Shown: piece after piece, positions 5,333 through 12,647 of the stretch
How the letters are laid out: the number at the start of each line of letters is the position of its first letter
Numbering within the stretch: the first letter of the stretch is position 1
Source: a virus
Reading direction: 5' to 3' (one strand)
Length of the DNA stretch: 26,639 nucleotides
IMG/VR virus record: IMGVR_UViG_3300046454_000099
Span: 1 to 26,639 of that record
Made by a program: the position numbers and the translations under genes
The notes under the pieces: model-generated
Databases searched by the model: none
Told to the model about the DNA's origin: nothing
The model's input: only the letters and a program-made list of their open reading frames with translations

Positions 5333-5925
5333 TACTTGACCACAAGGGGAAGGGAGGTTTGTCGTACTAGCGAACAGCCGAATGAGGTCAAGACACGCAC
5401 TCCCAACGTGTGACTGCCGACACTCGGCTGTGTAAACCACATGCCTGAGAATGCCTTAAGGTCGTCTGTTGGCCCTGTGGCCCTCCCAACCGAGGAGTCA
5501 GCGCCATCGACCTGAATAGCCACCTCCGTCACCCTGTCTGGACCGCCAAGTTGATAGTTCAGAAAGGCTCTCGAGCCTGGACCTTTGCTACCAGTGAACT
5601 GCGGAGAGGTCGGAAAGATGGCCGGCGCGTGAACCCCCAGCGGAGGCGTGCAAGGGTCTGTCTGAGGCGCGATCGTGAACGGCAAGGGGTCTGATGGAGC
5701 ACTCACGCCAGACGCATTATAGGCCAACAGCGCAGCCACATGAGCCCCTGCCGTGACCGTCTGGGTTACCGTCGTGACGTTGCCAACATCACTGATGGTG
5801 GAGTCTAGAACCAGCCGGTAGCCCTGCACATTGTCGCTAGCGGGATTGGCATCCCACGCGAAGTTCACAGCACTCTGGGCTGAGACTGGCGCGACGAGCA
5901 GGAATGCGATCATGATGGATCTCAC
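5332..5925 (-). CDS. Exported fibronectin type III-like protein
   Basis: A 197-residue protein. I chose GTG 5925 because it overlaps the preceding TGA (GTGA) and places a clean signal peptide at the start: RSIMIAFLLVAPVSAQS, with cleavage expected after AQS or nearby. Residues about 20-85 (NFAWDANPASDNVQGYRLVL, then a strand pattern ending APSDPLPFTI) fit a fibronectin type III domain; a second beta-rich part follows. A frame extension to 6006 exists but lies within the upstream gene. The signal peptide means the product probably leaves the cytoplasm, unusual among virion genes; it could be a surface or lysis-linked protein. Confidence 0.65.
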   Translation of the reverse strand: MRSIMIAFLLVAPVSAQSAVNFAWDANPASDNVQGYRLVLDSTISDVGNVTTVTQTVTAGAHVAALLAYNASGVSAPSDPLPFTIAPQTDPCTPPLGVHAPAIFPTSPQFTGSKGPGSRAFLNYQLGGPDRVTEVAIQVDGADSSVGRATGPTDDLKAFSGMWFTQPSVGSHTLGVRVLTSFGCSLVRQTSLPLVVK

Positions 5926-6158
5926 GGCTTGGGCTTCATCGCGGCTAGCACCTTGCTCAGATCCACGGCGCCTTTTGGTAGCATATCGACGTTGGCAATC
6001 AGCCAATCCGCGACATGACCGAGTGTGTCATCGTTCGGTGTGTGTGATTTCTCAGACATGCCGTGCGATAGTTCGCTGATCAGGGCCATGCGCCTCTGAG
6101 CCGATGCGGCATCGCAGCAGAGCCCTATGGCGCAGCAGAAGCTACCATTCGACATCAT
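5922..6158 (-). CDS. Small conserved phage protein with CCAIGLCC motif
   Basis: A 78-residue protein starting MMSNGSFCCAIGLCCD; the first ATG overlaps the preceding TGA, and the second ATG follows at once. The Cys-pair motif near the N-terminus followed by a helical domain (HVADWLIANVDMLPKG) is a pattern I know from many phage genomes, without assigned function. The paired cysteines could bind metal or form disulfides. Confidence 0.7.
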   Translation of the reverse strand: MMSNGSFCCAIGLCCDAASAQRRMALISELSHGMSEKSHTPNDDTLGHVADWLIANVDMLPKGAVDLSKVLAAMKPKP

Positions 6159-6622
6159 CGACTCCTTCGGACGTTATCCTGCCTGAACGTCTGAAACTCT
6201 GCGTATTGTAGCCTCTGCTGTTGCTCAAGGCGAATGATTGTTTCTTTCAGGTTCTGAATAGAAAGCGTTGAGGCTGTCGAGGACGAATCCAGCCGGTTGA
6301 TGACTTCTGCCCTCAGACTGGCAATGTCTGATTGTGACTGCTTCTGGGCTGAATTGATCCCGAGAATACCTCCTCCGATGGTTAAGAATCCAGCCGCTAT
6401 GCCGATGACGATCGGGAGCGGGAATCGGAGCGTCGTCACATCAGGAGGAGGAGCCGCGATCAGCACTCCCACTTTGTTATCGAGTTCTCTGAGACGCCGT
6501 TCCAGTTCATGGTTTTTATCCTCGGCATCTCGCAGATCAAGTCTCAGACGCTTATGCGCTTCCTCGTTCTTTTGGTCGTTCTGTTCGACCATTTGCTGGA
6601 GAGCGCCAAGCGAGAGAGGCAT
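6155..6622 (-). CDS. Coil-TM-coil membrane protein
   Basis: A 155-residue protein beginning directly before the stop of the tail gene. Residues 8-52 are a highly charged coiled coil (EEAHKRLRLDLRDAEDKNHE), followed by APPPD, a single membrane helix at about 68-89 (LPIVIGIAAGFLTIGGG), and a second helical segment at 92-150. The layout, with long coils on both sides of one membrane span, could join envelope layers as spanins do, or form an anchor for lysis; this is inference. Confidence 0.65.
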   Translation of the reverse strand: MPLSLGALQQMVEQNDQKNEEAHKRLRLDLRDAEDKNHELERRLRELDNKVGVLIAAPPPDVTTLRFPLPIVIGIAAGFLTIGGGILGINSAQKQSQSDIASLRAEVINRLDSSSTASTLSIQNLKETIIRLEQQQRLQYAEFQTFRQDNVRRSR

Positions 6623-7318
6623 CTAGCTTGTCGTTCTATATGTAAATGTTGAGGCCACCGTGAATGTATTCGTAATATCTGTTGTCGTTAAAAATGCCAC
6701 GTTCGATGTGGACGCAGCCGTAATAGCTGTCAATAAGAGCGAACTGCCTTGAATGAAGCATGAGAAGTTCACGATGGCGGTATTGGTATTCTCCCAGAAA
6801 TCTATGGATCCCGCATACCCTGCTGCGCCATCACTTGGGAAAGGAAGCCCATTGATCTGCAGATTCCCAACAATGACGCCTTTATCGGTCATTGTGATAT
6901 TGAACCCGGCAATGACGAGCGCACCAAGTTTCGTATATTGTCCAAACTGCTGGCTATAGGTCTGCCCGGCTACGCTAGTTGAGCCTCCGACCACGGGTGT
7001 CCATGTTCCTGTCACATTTGGATTGAGCGGAACAGCCGCAATGTTATCGCGTGTCGCGACTGTGGCTCCGAGCACATCCTTTAGGATGAATTTATAGGAG
7101 ACGCCAGGCGTTAAGAAGATGGCTCCGCTCGTTGGTCGGCCAGCCGCATCAAGGCTGATCGGATTTGTATTCGCGATAGTAAGGTTGACATCAGAATAGG
7201 TTGTAGCTGGCGTGCTGAGTCCTGCGAGGAATGTGGTGAGTGTGCCGCTGGACAATGGATTTCCATCGTCGTCGCACATTTGTTCAAAAGGGTCTGGCGC
7301 GTAGGTGCCTGTAGCCAT
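6623..7318 (-). CDS. Tail protein with a short-fibre head-binding-like domain
   Basis: A 231-residue protein preceded by AAGGA at good spacing. Residues 1-95 contain PFEQMCDDDGNPLSSG, TYSDVNLT, NTNPISLDAAGRP and SYKFILKDVLGATVATRDNI, the signature of the N-terminal domain of many podophage tail fibres or spikes that attaches the fibre to the tail. The rest is beta-rich and Thr/Ala-rich with no recognised enzymatic domain, so it is short for a full tailspike. It follows the ejection-protein genes, where P22-type phages keep their tail and lysis genes. Confidence 0.7.
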   Translation of the reverse strand: MATGTYAPDPFEQMCDDDGNPLSSGTLTTFLAGLSTPATTYSDVNLTIANTNPISLDAAGRPTSGAIFLTPGVSYKFILKDVLGATVATRDNIAAVPLNPNVTGTWTPVVGGSTSVAGQTYSQQFGQYTKLGALVIAGFNITMTDKGVIVGNLQINGLPFPSDGAAGYAGSIDFWENTNTAIVNFSCFIQGSSLLLTAITAASTSNVAFLTTTDITNTFTVASTFTYRTTS

Positions 7319-7330
7319 CTGGTCCTTATT

Positions 7331-7960
7331 CTACCGGCGAATCGTCTGATCGGATATGGCTTTGACGGCATCCTCGCGAGACAATCCGTAGTGCATCAAG
7401 GCCGCGATACCGTCTTGCACTTTACTGGCGAGCATGTTCAATAAGGCCGGATGAGCCGTCTTCTCTGCATCTGAACGTGGCTGTCCGATGCTCACGCCGA
7501 TGGTCCCGATGTCTTGGCGGTTCGGTTCGCTCACTTGCGCGAGGTCTAGCACCCCTTGCGCCCCGCTTAACGTTGAGAGCGTTTGAGCATATGGAGCAAT
7601 GGCTTCAAGCGTGGCCGAAATACCTCTCGCTGCTGGCTGTCCGAAATTCCGTGTCAGCCAATATGCAGCGTTTCCGCTTGCCCTTCCCAGTCTTGGAGCA
7701 GCGATGACATCAAGAGGGTTCATCGTTGCAACCCCTTTGAGTGTCGCCGCTCCTTGAGCAGCAACATTCACAGCCTTGCTAGTGGCTCCAGCAATCGTTG
7801 GACTTTTTCCGTATGCTTCTGCCGCAGATGCGACATATGGCATCGCCGCTTTGGCGCCTTGCACCAATAGGCCGACATTCGTGCTTGGTTGCGAATCTGG
7901 AACCATGCCTACGACATGCAATGGTTCCTCTTTAATGATGGTGAGTTGATCGTCGGCCAT
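7331..7960 (-). CDS. Ala-rich virion-associated protein, unknown
   Basis: A 209-residue protein with long Ala-rich helices (GAKAAMPYVASAAEAYGK, AAQGAATLKGVATMNPLDVI) and a C-terminal helix EDAVKAISDQTIRR. It lies directly after the three ejection-type genes with 3 bases between it and the preceding stop, so an internal-virion or ejection-accessory role is plausible. I do not recognise a named family. Confidence 0.55.
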   Translation of the reverse strand: MADDQLTIIKEEPLHVVGMVPDSQPSTNVGLLVQGAKAAMPYVASAAEAYGKSPTIAGATSKAVNVAAQGAATLKGVATMNPLDVIAAPRLGRASGNAAYWLTRNFGQPAARGISATLEAIAPYAQTLSTLSGAQGVLDLAQVSEPNRQDIGTIGVSIGQPRSDAEKTAHPALLNMLASKVQDGIAALMHYGLSREDAVKAISDQTIRR

Positions 7961-7963
7961 GTT

Positions 7964-9823
7964 CTATGATCCAGGCCGAATCGTGCCGGTGCCGTCGATG
8001 ACCCACTGACTACCGTCAGATAGGGTATAGCGCCCTGCTCCCTTACCAGACAAGGCACTCTTCACATTATCAGGAGCAGTGCCTTTCAGTTGTGTCTGCG
8101 CTTTCGGCTGCTCGCCTCCTGCACGTGCTGCGATCTTCTCTAGTGTCTGTTTCGTATCCGGGCGAATAAATGTCGCATTAGCATCAGAGGATTTCCCCAT
8201 GCCTTGCTGATACTGCTCTTGCATGGAGAGAATCTTTCCGCCGAGGAGATCACCATATTCAGAGATGGCTCCTCGCAACTGATCTGGTGAGTTCGCCGCA
8301 TCAAGATTCTGACGAGCCGCAGCAATGTCTTCTACAGACCCGCCAGTTTGCCTCCAGACTCGAGTCACTTCGTCTGCTACGGCTTTCTGAATTGTCTTAA
8401 AGTTTGTGACAGTCGCTGAACCAAAATGCTGAGAGAACCAATTCTTAACAGCATTGTAATCAGGAGAATCGGTGTTATTTAGCGTTTCTGCCGCATCACT
8501 CAACTTGGAGATATGACTGATGACGGTGTTCAGTGAATTCACATCCTGCGATTGTTTACCCGACGAGAATGCTTTGCGCGTGCTGGCTCGCGTATTGTAG
8601 TTGATGGCATCGAACGATGGATCGTATTGGCTGACTGCCTGCAACATGCCCTGCCAGTAGGGCGTCTTGAGAGCAAAACTGCTTGGGAATGCCATGCGAC
8701 CTTCAGCGAGCGCCTTGACCTGCGTGCCGATATTCGCAGGAAGCGTCTTGAGGAAGTCATCGCCATTGATAGTTGGAGGCTCCGCGCCAGAAGATGTTCC
8801 TGTCTGCCCAGCGCCACCACCGATAAGTGCAGCCATTGGGTTCAGAGCAGCCTCTGTCACTTTGTTGTGGCGTGCCGTCTCTGCTTGCGCTGCCTGCTCG
8901 CGCCCGACGTTCATCTTGGCGATTGCTTCCATCGCTTGATTGTGTCGAACCGTTTCAGGATTGACTGGAGGCGGCTGATGCATCAACTTATTCGCTTCGA
9001 CAGCATCACCTCCTGCCGCATCCATAGCGATACTGGAAGGCGTCGGCTGTGCTGGTCCTGCCGATGCACCAGTCGCAATCACTTCGTGCGTCAGCGGATC
9101 CACAGCCGTCTGCGGAGCCCCACCAGGCCGTTGAGCCCCACCAAGAATCAGTGGCTTCTGCTGACCCGCATAGGTCACGGCGATCTTCTGGACGATTGCG
9201 GCTTTGGCTTGTGGCGTGTCTGCCGCATCAATGAGGCCGGTGAGGCGAGATGCCGTCGCATCATCGATCGTGCGATTGCGCTTCGCCATCTCAATGAAGT
9301 TGACAGCGAGGTCTGGATCTGGAGCCTTGGCGAGAGCCTGTGCGGCTGTCTGCACTGTGGCTTGTCGAGCCGCTGCCTCTGAACGGAAGGCATCATTGAC
9401 CTTCCCATACTCCGCCAGATACTGCGAAGGATCGATACCGGCTGCGACTGACTTCTGACCGAGTGTCGGCAGATCCCAGAGATCCATGCCGCTCTCCTGA
9501 ATCTGCGGCGTGTCCTTGAGGATCTTCTTGAACGTATCGTGGTCAGCGATGGCGGACTGCTGCTCCTTCAGTTTCAGTTCAGCCAACTTATTGACAGTCT
9601 TCTCCTGCTGTGTCTTCGCGATGAGCAGAGGCAACTGCGCGACAGTCTGACCGACGTTGTTCAGCGCACCTGACCATGCTTGTCCGCGCTGCAACGCGGA
9701 TTGTGCCTGAGCCTGCCCAATTGTCGTCGCAGCCTGTGCTTGCGCCTGTGCTGGTGCTTGCATCAACTGTGTGATGCTCTGCACATAGGGATTGTGATAC
9801 GTCTCAAACTGAAACGGTCCCAT
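7964..9823 (-). CDS. Large ejection (internal virion) protein, gp16-like position
   Basis: A 619-residue protein with GGAAG at good spacing before ATG 9823. N-terminal Gln/Ala-rich helix (20-60), a helical region to about 225, two near-repeated RHN helices (293 and 318), and a conserved region at about 350-450 with MAFPSSFALKTPYWQGMLQA and QYDPSFDAINYNTR, which I know from phage DNA-transfer proteins. Length and position (third of three) resemble P22 gp16 (609 residues), which is ejected into the host with DNA. Ejection function is inferred from family style and gene order. Confidence 0.65.
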   Translation of the reverse strand: MGPFQFETYHNPYVQSITQLMQAPAQAQAQAATTIGQAQAQSALQRGQAWSGALNNVGQTVAQLPLLIAKTQQEKTVNKLAELKLKEQQSAIADHDTFKKILKDTPQIQESGMDLWDLPTLGQKSVAAGIDPSQYLAEYGKVNDAFRSEAAARQATVQTAAQALAKAPDPDLAVNFIEMAKRNRTIDDATASRLTGLIDAADTPQAKAAIVQKIAVTYAGQQKPLILGGAQRPGGAPQTAVDPLTHEVIATGASAGPAQPTPSSIAMDAAGGDAVEANKLMHQPPPVNPETVRHNQAMEAIAKMNVGREQAAQAETARHNKVTEAALNPMAALIGGGAGQTGTSSGAEPPTINGDDFLKTLPANIGTQVKALAEGRMAFPSSFALKTPYWQGMLQAVSQYDPSFDAINYNTRASTRKAFSSGKQSQDVNSLNTVISHISKLSDAAETLNNTDSPDYNAVKNWFSQHFGSATVTNFKTIQKAVADEVTRVWRQTGGSVEDIAAARQNLDAANSPDQLRGAISEYGDLLGGKILSMQEQYQQGMGKSSDANATFIRPDTKQTLEKIAARAGGEQPKAQTQLKGTAPDNVKSALSGKGAGRYTLSDGSQWVIDGTGTIRPGS

Positions 9824-9825
9824 GA

Positions 9826-10866
9826 TCAGCTTCCGAGCACCGTATTAAACTTGTTGAAGGCCCGATCCTGCTGCTGCGTATACATGTTGTAGTCAGACAG
9901 CCACTTGGACATCGCGTTGGCATAGTCGGTGTTATTCTGGCTCTGAATCATCGGAGCTGTCGTCTGCCATGCCGTGAGTTTCGGAGCGAACTCAGACTGC
10001 GCGTTCTGGAAGGCGTTGTTATATGGATCCAGATATTGCGTCTTGTAGTTCGTCATGTAGTTGCCGAGGTCACGATTGTAGACGTTGCCGTATTGCGTCG
10101 AACCTGCGGCCTGTCCATAATCGACTAAGGCTTTCCCAGTCGCTCCTGAGTTCAGCATCCCTCCAGCTGCACGACTATTTAGCAAGGCGCCGATGCCTTG
10201 ACCGAGCGTGAATTTATAGCCTGGATCATTCTGGGCTTGTTCTTGCGTCGGCGCCGTGAACGGATCTGGCGTCTTGAAGGATGGCGCGGTGAAGACTGGC
10301 GCATTCGGAATATCTTTCGGTGTCGGCGCGGCGAACTGCTCACTGAATGGCTTGGTGAAGTCTCCGATGTTCATCCCATAGTAGGGACTACCAGAGGCTG
10401 GTGGTCCAGCAGTGGTCGCTGGAGGAGCCGCCGCAGTCCCTCCACCACCTCCGCCGCCGCTTCCTGCCGGTGCCACCGCTGCCGTAGGAGCCGGATCCCA
10501 TGCCTGTGTCTGCGGATTCCATCCCGGAGAACCTGCCGGGGGAGGATTCTGACCTGTGGTCGTGACGCCAACCGTGCCGCCAGGACCATAAATGCCGTTC
10601 AGGTAGGTTAGGACATCAGGGTCTGTCGCGTGTGCTGGATCGGTCAGACGTGGATCATGCGGATCCGTGACTGGACCCGTAGGGTTATACGCTTGGGTGC
10701 CAGGATTGAATGTGGCACCACTCGGAGGTGCGGTCTGTCCTGTCGGAGTCACGCCAACGCTTCCGCCTGGCCCATAGATGCTGTTCAGATAGGCGAGGAC
10801 ATCAGGATCGCTGGCATAGGCCGGATCGGTCAGCCGTGGATCGTTTGGATCGGTAATCGCGGCCAT
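9826..10866 (-). CDS. Ejection (DNA-transfer) protein with tandem 62-residue repeats, gp20-like position
   Basis: A 346-residue protein with AAGGGG before ATG 10866. Residues 4-65 and 66-127 are a tandem duplication (TDPNDPRLTDPAYASDPDVL against TDPHDPRLTDPAHATDPDVL, then IYGPGGxVGVTxTGQ in both). Next come a Gly run (136-143) and a Pro/Ala linker. Residues about 213-275, starting DPGYKFTLGQGIGALLNSRA and including MLNSGATGKALVDYGQ, match a motif common in phage DNA-transfer or internal proteins. The tail is helical and Gln-rich. It is second of three ejection-type genes, as gp20 in P22. Confidence 0.7.
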   Translation of the reverse strand: MAAITDPNDPRLTDPAYASDPDVLAYLNSIYGPGGSVGVTPTGQTAPPSGATFNPGTQAYNPTGPVTDPHDPRLTDPAHATDPDVLTYLNGIYGPGGTVGVTTTGQNPPPAGSPGWNPQTQAWDPAPTAAVAPAGSGGGGGGGTAAAPPATTAGPPASGSPYYGMNIGDFTKPFSEQFAAPTPKDIPNAPVFTAPSFKTPDPFTAPTQEQAQNDPGYKFTLGQGIGALLNSRAAGGMLNSGATGKALVDYGQAAGSTQYGNVYNRDLGNYMTNYKTQYLDPYNNAFQNAQSEFAPKLTAWQTTAPMIQSQNNTDYANAMSKWLSDYNMYTQQQDRAFNKFNTVLGS

Positions 10867-10869
10867 GTC

Positions 10870-11553
10870 TTATCCCCTTGCAGTCGGTGGTGTTCCGGCC
10901 TTGGACAGTTCCTGCGCGATGCGGCCATTCGGACCCAACCAATAGCCCTGATTGTCTGCCGTCAATCCGCCAGTTTTGTTGATGGCATCGGCCATGTAGG
11001 CGATGTCAGTCGGTCCTGTGCCTGGTCCTGTCGGTGAGTAGCCCAGTGTCTTGTAGTTCTTTGTCAAGGCGTCCATGATGCTCTGTGTCGGTGCGCCACC
11101 TGATGCGGCTCCGCTCCCGCTCATCGCAAAGGGATTCGCTCCGTAGACCGGAGGTGCTGCGATGTTCGCCGCTGGAAGTTGACGCGCTGGCAGTCCGAGG
11201 AGTTGACCGAGGTAGCCCATATTGTTCTGATGGAGTGCCCAACGGTCATAGTCGGTCTGAGCCCCTGCCGCATACTGGCCATAGTTCTCGTTTGAAGCGG
11301 TCTGAAACTGCCCGTAGTTCGCGTTCTGCGTCTTCTGGAAGTTCTGCTGATCGATCGCGGATTGCTGCTGCTGAAATGCCAGTGCCTGTTGTGCGGCTTT
11401 CGATTGCAAATCTGCGGCATATTTCGCAGCTTCGCTCTGAGTAGCCGTGGCTTCTTTCGCAGCATCGGCTTGCTTCCCTGCCCCAAGCCAACTAAACAGA
11501 CCGCTGACTGGAGCGGCGATCAGAGAGAGCGGATTGAAACTGTCATTAGCCAT
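10870..11553 (-). CDS. Ejection-type internal virion protein, gp7-like position
   Basis: A 227-residue protein. After FNPLSLIAAPVSGLFSWLG (a hydrophobic N-terminal helix) comes an Ala/Gln/Lys coiled region (AAKEATATQSEAAKYAADLQ through about 75), then Asn/Gln/Tyr-rich repeats (QNANYGQFQTASNENYGQY), and a Gly/Pro-rich tail. Length is close to P22 gp7 (229 residues) and the gene is first of three ejection-type genes. The ATG overlaps the end of the GNAT-like gene by 8 bases, with GGTGA upstream. Confidence 0.6.
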   Translation of the reverse strand: MANDSFNPLSLIAAPVSGLFSWLGAGKQADAAKEATATQSEAAKYAADLQSKAAQQALAFQQQQSAIDQQNFQKTQNANYGQFQTASNENYGQYAAGAQTDYDRWALHQNNMGYLGQLLGLPARQLPAANIAAPPVYGANPFAMSGSGAASGGAPTQSIMDALTKNYKTLGYSPTGPGTGPTDIAYMADAINKTGGLTADNQGYWLGPNGRIAQELSKAGTPPTARG

Positions 11554-11917
11554 TGAATGTCACCGCGAAATGCTTCCCGAGCACTTCAATCCCATGCATC
11601 TTCTTCTCGATCCGAGTCTGACTTTCGGCTGTCACCGCGCACATCAATGCGCCCATCGCCCCGCGTTGTTTCACCACAGATTTCATTGCATTCCAGAGAC
11701 GACGCCCGACAGCGACCTTGCCTCGATAGCGTGGATCGATCCATGCGCCTTCTACGTGAACGCATGTGATGACAGACCAACACCCGATAATGACTCCCTG
11801 ATCGTCCTCGACTACGAGAACAGATCCATCCACCGCTGCGCCTCCAATGGCTGGCAGTTTCATCTTCTCAGGATCGAGCCGAGTCCACTCTTCAGGTGGA
11901 AGAAGGCGAGTCGTCAT
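11546..11917 (-). CDS. GNAT-like acetyltransferase
   Basis: A 123-residue protein whose ATG overlaps the preceding TGA. It has a central strand pair (SVLVVEDDQGVIIGCWSVI), then HVEGAWIDPRYRGKVAVGRR, in which the strand ending WID and RGKVAVGRRL (65-74) resembles GNAT motif A, the acetyl-CoA pyrophosphate loop, although the second Gly of the usual RGxGxG is replaced. Similar small acyltransferase-like proteins occur in other phage virion gene clusters. Substrate unknown; it may modify a virion or host protein, or be a structural derivative. Confidence 0.6.
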   Translation of the reverse strand: MTTRLLPPEEWTRLDPEKMKLPAIGGAAVDGSVLVVEDDQGVIIGCWSVITCVHVEGAWIDPRYRGKVAVGRRLWNAMKSVVKQRGAMGALMCAVTAESQTRIEKKMHGIEVLGKHFAVTFNG

Positions 11918-12393
11918 GTGCTCTGCACAATCACGGTGAGTCGATATTTCATCACGCCAGCCGCATTGCTCGCATAGGCCGTTGAATAGTTCAGAGGCGT
12001 ATTCCCATCAGCCACAACCATGACTGACCCGCTCTGCGTCGTCGTCGTCGTATTGCCAGTCATTGGCATGCCTGTGAAGGTCAGCGGAATGGAACTCTCT
12101 GTCCAGCCCAGTGTCACCGTGAGCGAACTTGAGACGCCAGCCGCTGTGGTAATTCTCGCATAATAGCTGAGGATATACTGCCCTGCTGTGATGGCTGGAA
12201 GCGGAATATTCGTGGTCCCAATGGCTGCGCCTTGCCCTGTGAGCGCGATGATGGCTGGGAGTGTCCTTGATGTACTGGAGAGTAAGTTGAACACTGTGGC
12301 CTGAAACCATCGCATCCAACCACTGCCCATCACTTCAGGTCGCCCTTCAGCAATCGGCGCGAGATACGGGGGAGGGTCAGGCGGAAGTGCCAT
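11914..12393 (-). CDS. Beta-rich virion-associated protein
   Basis: A 159-residue protein. A Pro-rich N-terminus (MALPPDPPPYLAPIAEGRPE) and an amphipathic helix WMRWFQATVFNLLSS precede a beta domain with LTVTLGWTESSIPLTFTG and repeated Thr (TTTTTQSGS), ending YRLTVIVQST. The beta part resembles small phage virion domains often joined to tails or fibres. In P22 the corresponding position holds the tail needle gp26; no trimeric needle signature is seen here. Confidence 0.55.
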   Translation of the reverse strand: MALPPDPPPYLAPIAEGRPEVMGSGWMRWFQATVFNLLSSTSRTLPAIIALTGQGAAIGTTNIPLPAITAGQYILSYYARITTAAGVSSSLTVTLGWTESSIPLTFTGMPMTGNTTTTTQSGSVMVVADGNTPLNYSTAYASNAAGVMKYRLTVIVQST

Positions 12394-12647
12394 CAGAGAA
12401 CAACTCCACGCAACGCATAGCTACCATAAATCAGAATGCCAACCCACCACACGTTACGAATGGCCCAATTACGCATAGCAAGCATTGGCCTACCGAGCGT
12501 GCCTGCCATCTCATACATGTGATACCACGACATCTCTAACTGCGCTTGCTGATTTTCCTCTTCAGCATAGACCAGTTCCGACTCGTCATCATATGGCGCT
12601 ATATCAATCGTGCGATGGAGAAACGGCGAGAATTCAGAGCCCGTCAT
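12393..12647 (-). CDS. Small protein with a C-terminal membrane helix
   Basis: An 84-residue protein from ATG 12647 (MTGSEFSPFL), overlapping the gp10-like gene by 14 bases; starts at 12662 (ATG) or 12665 (TTG) are possible and none has a strong ribosome-binding site. The middle is acidic (YDDESELVYAEEENQQ) and residues 61-84 form a hydrophobic segment (NVWWVGILIYGSYALRGVVL). A C-terminal membrane anchor among head-completion genes is unusual. Function unknown. Confidence 0.55.
   Translation of the reverse strand: MTGSEFSPFLHRTIDIAPYDDESELVYAEEENQQAQLEMSWYHMYEMAGTLGRPMLAMRNWAIRNVWWVGILIYGSYALRGVVL

Noticed and set aside
8552-9382. Long rightward open frame (276 codons) opposite the large ejection gene
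   Set aside because: It is an antisense shadow rich in Arg, Cys and Leu with no motif; the leftward gene has a conserved domain, a good ribosome-binding site and a place in the operon.
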